Shown: positions 30,804 to 36,867 of the stretch, piece by piece
Numbering within the stretch: the stretch's first letter is position 1
Layout: every line of letters starts with the position of its first letter
Assembly (NCBI GenBank): GCA_030429235.1
Contig: JAUIDB010000037.1
Coordinates: forward strand, 1 to 36,867
Direction: 5' to 3'
DNA length: 36,867 bases
DNA from: Thermoanaerobaculia bacterium
GTDB lineage: Bacteria > Acidobacteriota > Thermoanaerobaculia > Multivoradales > JAIOJS01
Translations under genes and position numbers: made by a program
The notes under the pieces: model-generated
What the model saw: only the letters and a program-made list of their open reading frames with translations
What the model was told of the DNA's origin: nothing
Databases searched by the model: none

Positions 30804-33518
30804 TCAGAGATACCCCAACGCCTCCAACTGCTGTCGAAGCTCGTCGTCCATCGGTCCCGTTTCGGCGTCCCTCGTGGTCCCGAGTCGATCGACCGTGATG
30901 GCGACGTTCGACTCGGGATCGTCCGGCCCGCGGCTCCAGCGACCCTCGCTCCAGGACAGCTGGAGGCCGTCGCCGGCATCCCCGAGGTCCCGGAAATCAA
31001 ACCGATGGGAGAAGGTCGAGACCTCTCCTCCGACGGTCAGATCACCCTCGACCACCAGGTCGGATCCGAACTGCTTCTCGAGAACCAGCGTCAACTGGTC
31101 GCCGGGCGCCAAGTCGAAGCGAGCCACCCCGGTCTCCACCCAACGCACGCAGTCACAACCCTGATCGATCGACTTGGTCGCCACCGGGCGTACGGCTTCC
31201 CCCGTCAGGAGCCCCTCGAACCGTCCCGTCGAGCCGTTGCGAAACTCGATCCGAACTCCTTGCGCTTCCCGCCGCCAGTACTCGGCCAGAGCCGAGAGTG
31301 CGGTTGCGCACCGCTCCTCTTGGCCGGGAGAGATGCGCTCGGACTCGCCAGGATCCTGGACGAGATCGAAGCACCCGGACAGTGAACGGTTCGGACCCGT
31401 GGCGACCACCGCCCACGCGTTGTTGTCCAACATCGCCTTGTATTCGGGGTGGCGGAGCGACAGCCCGCGGTTGGCGGCCGCACTGTAGCTCCAAGCCGGT
31501 AGGTCCGATTGGCCGGCCTCTCTCAGTCCCACTCCGTGCAGTGGTTCGGAAGACGCGACGCCGGCCGCAGCCAGCAGGGTGGGAGCGATGTCGATCGAGC
31601 GCACCTGCCGAGCGTCGCGCTGCCCGGCGCGATAACCGTCGGGCCAGGCGACGATCAGAGGGATTCGAAGCACTTCGTCGAAGAGGTCGACGTGGCCAAA
31701 CCGACCTCCTTCACCCAGGGATTCGCCATGGTCCGAGGTCAGGACGACAACCGTTCTCTCGTCGAGCCCGGCGGATTCCAGGCCCCCGAGCAGCCGGCCC
31801 AGGTGCTCGTCGACTCGAGCCAGACCGCTGTCGTAGAGGGCTCCGAGCAGGCGACGCTCCGCCGCTCCCAAGGGACTCTTCGATCCCCCGTCGCGCCATT
31901 CGAAGCGCACCTGCTGCCGCAACGCGTCCTCGGCCCGATTGGCCGGCGAAGACGCAGCGGCCACCGCTGTCGGCGGCTCCAGCTTCGGATACAGCCGCTC
32001 GAAATGAGGGCTCCGCGCTCGATAGGGATCGTGCGCGGCGTAGGTGTGCAGGAAGAGGAAGGTCGGCCGAGGCGCTTCCGACAGCCGCCGCAACGCCCGA
32101 TCGACCCCCTCGGGGAGTTCGGGGTCGTCCCGGGAGCGGTCGTTCCAATATCGGTATGACGAGAAACCACGGTCGAACCCATAGTCGGGATGGAGGTAAG
32201 CGCCACCGGTGATCGCGACAGTGTCGTAGCCAGCTCCCCGCAGTCGCTCGGCCAGGGTCGAGAACGGCCACTGGCGCCCCGTCGCCGCCCCCACATCGTG
32301 GTTGACCCCGTGCTGCAGGGCATCGAGCCCGCTCAGCATCGACACGTGGGAGGGCAGGGTCCAGGGTGCGGTGGCCACAGCCTGCTCGAAGACCAGAGCT
32401 CGGCGACGAGCCCAGCGGCCGATCGCAGGCGTCGTAGCCTTCTGATACCCGTAGAGACCCATCCGATCCGCCCGCACCGTGTCGAGCGATACCAGAAGGA
32501 GATGAGGTTGCGCACCTTCCCGCCGCGCCCGTGTCCCGCGCAGCACCGTTGGATCTCCCCAGTACGCAACGCCGGCGAGCCCTTCGGACTCAGTCTCCAG
32601 GCGGATGCGACTGACGCCGTCGGACCGCGGAAGTTCGACTCGTCCCAGGTGCCAGCGATTGCGATCGGCCGGCGACCGGCCGAGTCGTTCCTCCCAGAGG
32701 ACGGCGTCATCGACCCGCACCCGGAACACCGCCTGTCCGTGATAGCTGCGATCGAGCCCGTAGCCGAAGACCAGCGTGTCGCCGGCTCGAAGCGCGGCTC
32801 GGCGCCCAATCGACTCGCGCGTCGATACCACGAAGGCCGGCTGGACCTCGTGATCGAGTTCGACTCGGAGTCCACGATCTGCGACCGATGAGATCGCTGC
32901 GGCGTCCGGACGCTCGCTCCACAACCGCAGCGATTCGAGTCGAAGGCTCTCCTGACGCGGCCGAAGGACGATTTCGATCTCGGCGATCTGACCCGACCAG
33001 TCCGAGCGCTCGGCCACGGCAAAACGAACCAGGTCTCCCTCGGCCGAACGCCGCCGCGTTCCCCGAACACCGGGTCCGGACGACCACTCTTCACCCGCCC
33101 GGCGAAACCTCAAGATCGGGATCGCCCCGCGGCCCGCCGCGAATCGGGCTTCGATCTCCACCACGCGAGCGGCCAGCAGGTCCACCTCCCGTCGAAGGCG
33201 GACCGGGCCGTCGACCACCACGGTATCGGCTTCGAGTCGCCAATCCCGCCCCCCTTGGGGGTCCGGCTCGAGTTCCTCGACCTGCCAGGCTTCGATCTCC
33301 TGGGCGACCGGCCACTCATCGACCGCGATCGAGACGAAGAGCTGCTTGTCCCCTCGACGCAGGACGGTGGAGTCATCGAGCCAGTAGGCGACATCCGAAC
33401 GGAACTCGAGTTCGGTCCCTCCTGGAGTGCAGGCGGACCAAAGCGCCAGGGCGAGAACCGACGCGGCGCCGACGCGTCGGAACTCCCTCGATCGGCTTCT
33501 CGATCTCGGTGCTCGCAC
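30804..33518 (-). CDS. Sulfatase-like alkaline-phosphatase-superfamily protein with large N-terminal beta region, Thr nucleophile (paralogue B)
   Basis: 904 aa. The GTG at 33518 shares its G with the TAG stop of the upstream paralogue (TAGTG), so it is translationally coupled; a longer frame exists upstream but would run into that gene. The signal segment VLALALWSAC (Cys30) resembles a lipobox with an unusual Trp at -3. Residues about 35-330 are beta-rich, with a jelly-roll-like stretch (SYHGQAVFRVRVDDAVLWEE), possibly glycan binding. The catalytic part begins LLLVSLDTVRADRMG (Asp346) and has APWTLPSHVSMLSG with Thr387 at the nucleophile position, then SDHGESLGEGG and RFGHVDLFDEV. After about residue 715 comes a further beta-rich part. 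The tail is LEALGYL. The substrate is unknown; phosphoester chemistry is more likely than sulfate ester. Confidence 0.8.
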   Translation of the reverse strand: MRAPRSRSRSREFRRVGAASVLALALWSACTPGGTELEFRSDVAYWLDDSTVLRRGDKQLFVSIAVDEWPVAQEIEAWQVEELEPDPQGGRDWRLEADTVVVDGPVRLRREVDLLAARVVEIEARFAAGRGAIPILRFRRAGEEWSSGPGVRGTRRRSAEGDLVRFAVAERSDWSGQIAEIEIVLRPRQESLRLESLRLWSERPDAAAISSVADRGLRVELDHEVQPAFVVSTRESIGRRAALRAGDTLVFGYGLDRSYHGQAVFRVRVDDAVLWEERLGRSPADRNRWHLGRVELPRSDGVSRIRLETESEGLAGVAYWGDPTVLRGTRARREGAQPHLLLVSLDTVRADRMGLYGYQKATTPAIGRWARRRALVFEQAVATAPWTLPSHVSMLSGLDALQHGVNHDVGAATGRQWPFSTLAERLRGAGYDTVAITGGAYLHPDYGFDRGFSSYRYWNDRSRDDPELPEGVDRALRRLSEAPRPTFLFLHTYAAHDPYRARSPHFERLYPKLEPPTAVAAASSPANRAEDALRQQVRFEWRDGGSKSPLGAAERRLLGALYDSGLARVDEHLGRLLGGLESAGLDERTVVVLTSDHGESLGEGGRFGHVDLFDEVLRIPLIVAWPDGYRAGQRDARQVRSIDIAPTLLAAAGVASSEPLHGVGLREAGQSDLPAWSYSAAANRGLSLRHPEYKAMLDNNAWAVVATGPNRSLSGCFDLVQDPGESERISPGQEERCATALSALAEYWRREAQGVRIEFRNGSTGRFEGLLTGEAVRPVATKSIDQGCDCVRWVETGVARFDLAPGDQLTLVLEKQFGSDLVVEGDLTVGGEVSTFSHRFDFRDLGDAGDGLQLSWSEGRWSRGPDDPESNVAITVDRLGTTRDAETGPMDDELRQQLEALGYL

Positions 33519-34867
33519 TACAGGTACCCCAGGCTGCGCAGGCGCTCCGTCTGTTCGGCATCGAGCTCGGGGGTCGGTTGGCTCGAGGCGCCGACGTCGG
33601 GCTGAGTCCGACGCCACTCGGCCAGGGCCCGAGCCAATCGGCGCACCTCACTCTTGTTGGCCGCCGCGATGTCGACCTGCTCCTCGGGATCGGCGACCAG
33701 ATCGTAGAGCCGCCGGCCCTTCCCGACGCTCTGGATGAGCTTGTAGCGCCGGGTCCGCACACTGTAGAGCAAGCCTCCGTACTGTGAGAACACGGCTCGG
33801 AACTCCGCCGCTGGGATCGCTGGGTCCAGTAGGTTCCTCCCCCGCATGAAGGCAGGAACCGGCTCCCCGGCCACACCCAGCAAAGTCGGAGCAAGGTCGA
33901 GGGTCGAGACCATCCGATCGTCGGTCCCAGGGGTTACCCCCGGTCCCGACAGAATCAGAGGAACGTGGAGTAGTTCGTCGAAGAGGCTCCCAGGATGGAG
34001 CACTCGGCCATGTTCACCAAATTCCTCGCCGTGGTCTGAAGTGATCAACACGATGGCGTCGTCGAGAAAGCCGATCTCCGAGAGCTCGTCGAAGAGCCGC
34101 TTCAATTCGTCGTCAAAGTAGCGGATCCCGCGATCGTAGGCCGCGACGATCGCCGCGAGATCGTCCGGGGCCAGCCGGCGACGAACGTCACCTCGCAAAG
34201 CCCGCAGGTTGCGGCTGGTAGGCCGAAAGTCCGATTCGAAGGTACCGAACAGCTGACCGTACTCCTTTGGCGTCTTGTATGGCGAGTGCACCTCGTAGCT
34301 GTGCAAGAAGGCGAACACCGGCTGTCCGGTGGCCCGCGCCCTCTGGATCTCGTGCACCAAGAGCCGACGCTGGCGGCGAATGCCCTTGCGGGTCGCGAAG
34401 CGAGAGAAACCTTGGGACAGTCCGAACTCCTCGCTCAGGAAACCACCGCCGGTCACCGCCAGGGTCGCATACCCCGAACGTGCCAGGATCTCCGGAAGGA
34501 GATCGAGTTCCGGGGGTACGACCGAGCTGGCTTCCGGGTCCGACTCCGTCACCATGCCCACTCGGTGGCTCTCCTGGGCCAACGACGAAAAGAGGGTGGT
34601 GTGAGATGGCGGCGTGCCGTGGGTATTGACGAAGGCGTGGCTGAAACGGCGCCCCTCCGCGGCCAGTTGATCGAGAAAGGGCGAAGTCTCTCGTTCGTAG
34701 CCCCAAGCCCCCAGGTGATCGGCGCGGAGGGTATCGATCGACACCAGCAGGATATGAGGCCTCGCCGGCGATTCGCCCCGCGTCGGTGGCACTCCGGAAT
34801 CCGCCCCGCAGCCGAGCAGTCCGGCGGCGAGCACGACCACCGAGACCGTGCGCAACCCAACGATCAT
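33518..34867 (-). CDS. Sulfatase-like alkaline-phosphatase-superfamily lipoprotein, Thr nucleophile (paralogue C)
   Basis: 449 aa. The ATG at 34867 directly abuts the TAG of the upstream paralogue (TAGATG). Lipoprotein signal with VVVLAAGLLGC (Cys20). Superfamily motifs: ILLVSIDTLRADHLGAWGYE (first Asp), FVNTHGTPPSHTTLFSSL with Thr85 where sulfatases have formylglycine, LITSDHGEEFGEHG and the following LHPGSLFDELLHVPLIL. It is clearly a tandem duplicate of the upstream gene: long identical runs include the first motif, the Thr segment, QESHRVG and the region AAYDRGIRY. The tail is LRSLGYL. An envelope phosphoesterase or phosphotransferase role is inferred from the missing formylglycine residue. 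Confidence 0.83.
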   Translation of the reverse strand: MIVGLRTVSVVVLAAGLLGCGADSGVPPTRGESPARPHILLVSIDTLRADHLGAWGYERETSPFLDQLAAEGRRFSHAFVNTHGTPPSHTTLFSSLAQESHRVGMVTESDPEASSVVPPELDLLPEILARSGYATLAVTGGGFLSEEFGLSQGFSRFATRKGIRRQRRLLVHEIQRARATGQPVFAFLHSYEVHSPYKTPKEYGQLFGTFESDFRPTSRNLRALRGDVRRRLAPDDLAAIVAAYDRGIRYFDDELKRLFDELSEIGFLDDAIVLITSDHGEEFGEHGRVLHPGSLFDELLHVPLILSGPGVTPGTDDRMVSTLDLAPTLLGVAGEPVPAFMRGRNLLDPAIPAAEFRAVFSQYGGLLYSVRTRRYKLIQSVGKGRRLYDLVADPEEQVDIAAANKSEVRRLARALAEWRRTQPDVGASSQPTPELDAEQTERLRSLGYL

Positions 34868-36226
34868 CTACAGGTACCCCAGGGTCCTCAGCTGCTGCTC
34901 TTCCTCGGCACTCAACTCGGGTCCGTCCTGCAGCATCTCGGCGACCGGGGGCTGCGCCGCTCGCCACTCCCTGAGTTGGCGTCGCAGCTGGCGGACGACC
35001 TCCGGATGGTCTCGACTCACATCACGTCGTTCCTTCGGATCGGCGACCAGATCGAAAAGCGCCAGGCGACCGTCGGCGGTCCTCTCCATGAGCTTCCAAC
35101 GGGTGGTGCGGACCGCGTACAGGGAGGTACCGAATTGAGAAACTACAAACTCTGGAGCTGGCACGTCCGAGGCCAGCAGATCGCGGCCCTGCATCTGCTC
35201 CGGCACCGGGATACCGACGAGTTCCAGGAGGGTCGGCGCCACGTCGATCGAAGTGACCAGGGCCTCCTCGACCGCCGGCTCGACCTCCGGTGCCACCAGG
35301 ATCAAGGGGACGTGGAGGAGTTCGTCGAACAGCGACGCCGGATGGAGGAAACGACCGCGTTCCCGAAACTCCTCTCCGTGGTCCGAAGTGATCAGCAGGA
35401 TCGCGTCGTCGAGAAACCCGAGCGCCTCCAACTCGCCGAGGAAGCGGCCCAGGACGTCGTCGGTGTATCGAATCCCCCGGTCGTAGGCCGCGACGATGGC
35501 ACCGACCTCCTCCTCGGTCATGGCTGTGATCTCTTTCCGGGTCAGCGCTCGTAGATTCTCGCTGGTGGGTTCGAACTCGCTGGGCCAGGCACCAAACAGA
35601 TCTTGATACTCCGGCGGGCTGACGTAGGGAGAATGCACTTCGTAGGTGTGGAGGAAGGCAAACACAGGACGCGAATCCTCGGTGGGAGACGCCAGGCGAT
35701 CGAACAGGGTCTCCGTCTGGGCGGCGATCCCCTTGCGCAGATCGAACTCCTCGAAGCCCTGATCCAGTCCGAACTTGCGCCCCATATAGGCTCCGCCCGT
35801 CACCCCGACCGTACGGTACCCGGCGGCGGCGAAGATCTCGGGGAGTAGTTCCAGGGCCCCGGGAGCGATGTAGCTGGGAGCGGTCCCAGTCTCTGCCGAA
35901 ATCCCCACGCGGTGGCTCTCTTGCGACAGCGACGCAAACAGGCTCGTGTGGGACTGCGGCGTGCCGTGGGTATTGACGAAGGCTCGTGCGAACCGCAAGC
36001 CGCGGCCGGCGATGCGATCCAACGCCGGAGAGGTGTCCCTCTCGTAGCCCCAGGCTCCGAGGTGATCAGCCCGCAGGGTATCGATCGAGACCAGCAACAC
36101 ATTGCGTGGCGCCGTCTCGGTGGTCCCGGACTCAGGGCTCTCTCCGCACCCCGCGCAGAGCCCAGCGCAAGCGAGCAGGGAAAGCAGCAGCCGGCGCCAG
36201 CGGGCCGTAGAACGAGATCGCGACAT
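34868..36226 (-). CDS. Sulfatase-like alkaline-phosphatase-superfamily lipoprotein, Thr nucleophile (paralogue D)
   Basis: 452 aa. ATG 36226, 33 bp after the stop of the methyltransferase gene on the same strand. Lipoprotein signal ending LCAGC (Cys27). Motifs: VLLVSIDTLRADHLGAWGYE, FVNTHGTPQSHTSLFASL with Thr89 at the nucleophile position (the usual Pro of x-P-S is Gln here: T-P-Q-S-H), LITSDHGEEFRERG, and FLHPASLFDELLHVPLIL. The stop abuts the start of paralogue C, and the two share most of their length. The tail is LRTLGYL. As in the others, formylglycine chemistry is excluded by the missing Cys/Ser. It is the first of three paralogues in this operon, so its promoter or that of the methyltransferase drives the set. 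Confidence 0.83.
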   Translation of the reverse strand: MSRSRSTARWRRLLLSLLACAGLCAGCGESPESGTTETAPRNVLLVSIDTLRADHLGAWGYERDTSPALDRIAGRGLRFARAFVNTHGTPQSHTSLFASLSQESHRVGISAETGTAPSYIAPGALELLPEIFAAAGYRTVGVTGGAYMGRKFGLDQGFEEFDLRKGIAAQTETLFDRLASPTEDSRPVFAFLHTYEVHSPYVSPPEYQDLFGAWPSEFEPTSENLRALTRKEITAMTEEEVGAIVAAYDRGIRYTDDVLGRFLGELEALGFLDDAILLITSDHGEEFRERGRFLHPASLFDELLHVPLILVAPEVEPAVEEALVTSIDVAPTLLELVGIPVPEQMQGRDLLASDVPAPEFVVSQFGTSLYAVRTTRWKLMERTADGRLALFDLVADPKERRDVSRDHPEVVRQLRRQLREWRAAQPPVAEMLQDGPELSAEEEQQLRTLGYL

Positions 36227-36259
36227 CGGGCGAATGATAGTCGGTTCTCTCGGAGGATC

Positions 36260-36867
36260 TCAGCTCGGACGCTGCAGCACCCAGGTCGTCATCGCTCGCT
36301 GCCCCTGCACCACGGTCGTCTTGATCGGCTCGAGGGCCACGGCTCGCCATTGTCTCTGGTACTCGGCAAGGGTCGCCTCGTCCACCAGCAAGCGCTCGCT
36401 CCCATCCGGAAGCAGAAACCGGCGATCTCCCAGGGGTCGGACCAGATCCTCGATCCCGATCTCGGAGGCCAGACGGGCAAAGAAGAGTCCGCCAGGGCGC
36501 AGGACTCGCCACAGCTCCCGTACCTGCCGATCGAAATCGTCCGGCCCCCGCGCGAAGTGCAAGACGGCACAGCTGAGCACACAGTCGAACGTCGCGTCGG
36601 GCCAGGGCAGGGCTGCCCCCTCGCCCACCCGGAACCGGTCTTTCGACCGCTCTCCGGAGAGCCCAAGATCCACCGCCAAACGCTGCACGGAACGCACCGC
36701 CTCGGGGCGCCGATCGAGGCCGTGAACCTCGAAACCTCGGCCCAGCAGCCAGGCGATGTTTCTCCCCCCTCCGCAACCCACGTCCAGAACCCGGGCCGAG
36801 CCGGCCAGCCGACCCTTGGCCAGTTGGTCCAGCCAGTAGATGTCTACGCCACGCAGATCGGCCAGAT
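36260..36867 (-). CDS. Class I SAM-dependent methyltransferase (N-terminus beyond window)
   Basis: 201 residues are visible; the gene runs off the right edge, so the start is not seen. The visible N-terminal part VDIYWLDQLAKGRLAGSA leads straight into motif I, RVLDVGCGGGRNIAWLL, then VHGLDRRPEAVRSV (acidic end of strand 2), ALPWPDATFDCVLSCAVLHF (motif IV) and VLRPGGLFFARL. This is the Methyltransf_11 kind acting on small or lipid-linked molecules. It is 33 bp before paralogue D and on the same strand, so it probably starts the operon with the three phosphatase-like lipoproteins. Whether it modifies their substrate or is a chance neighbour is unknown. Confidence 0.83.
   Translation of the reverse strand, partial: LADLRGVDIYWLDQLAKGRLAGSARVLDVGCGGGRNIAWLLGRGFEVHGLDRRPEAVRSVQRLAVDLGLSGERSKDRFRVGEGAALPWPDATFDCVLSCAVLHFARGPDDFDRQVRELWRVLRPGGLFFARLASEIGIEDLVRPLGDRRFLLPDGSERLLVDEATLAEYQRQWRAVALEPIKTTVVQGQRAMTTWVLQRPS

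Noticed and set aside
26921-36226. Annotating the four paralogues as formylglycine sulfatases
   Set aside because: None has Cys or Ser at the modification position and the following Arg is replaced, so the catalytic signature is absent.

Overview
The window looks like a chromosomal stretch of a GC-rich, two-membrane bacterium, most likely an Acidobacteriota member (Thermoanaerobaculia/Holophagae type). The reasons are a VWFA-related protein of the acidobacterial type (TIGR03436-like), many lipoproteins, RlpA with a SPOR domain, a run of 'sulfatase-like' alkaline-phosphatase-superfamily lipoproteins, and an exported beta-helix protein ending in a DGFESGD-type tail. The lineage is inferred from family composition; no rRNA or other taxonomic marker is present. 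I saw no tRNA, rRNA, CRISPR array, insertion sequence or prophage.

Layout. (1) 1-1786, plus strand: the end of purB, then rlpA (start overlapping the purB stop) and a family-2 glycosyltransferase. (2) 9008-1730, minus strand: a compact run moaC > namZ-like (DUF1343) > class V aminotransferase > serA > ddl > membrane Ser/Thr kinase, with stop/start overlaps at the first two junctions. It joins serine synthesis (aminotransferase + SerA) to peptidoglycan work (NamZ-like muramidase, D-Ala-D-Ala ligase) and ends in a PknB-type kinase. (3) 9056-10113: a TIGR04283-like glycosyltransferase converging on an HU gene across a perfect 11-bp hairpin; HU has a good sigma70-type promoter. (4) 10466-14884, plus strand: a 1053-aa secreted VWFA-related protein and an MFS transporter. 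(5) 18056-14902, minus strand: an M1-family zinc peptidase and a six-TM membrane protein. (6) 21854-18190, minus strand: an iron operon feoA > feoB > 53-aa Cys-rich FeoB-associated protein > Tat-exported L,D-carboxypeptidase, with overlapping stop/start signals at three of the junctions or nearly so and a Fur-like palindrome at the promoter. (7) 21960-24582, plus strand: polyprenol-phosphate-type glycosyltransferase > SAM methyltransferase > LPG-synthase-like membrane protein, a translationally coupled envelope glycan module, meeting a convergent GT39/83-like membrane glycosyltransferase (26752-24512).

(8) 26921-36867: the most accessory-looking part. One plus-strand alkaline-phosphatase-superfamily lipoprotein precedes an 803-aa beta-helix protein with GGA[ILV]/FxxN repeats of the polymorphic-membrane-protein kind. 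Opposite them lies a minus-strand operon: SAM methyltransferase (cut by the window end) > two near-duplicate lipoproteins > a third, larger paralogue. All four paralogues have Thr where a true sulfatase has the formylglycine Cys/Ser, and all four end in the same short tail, L-x-x-L-G-Y-[LV]. I regard this set, with the neighbouring membrane glycosyltransferase and surface beta-helix protein, as the best candidate for an undescribed envelope-modification system; that function is inference.
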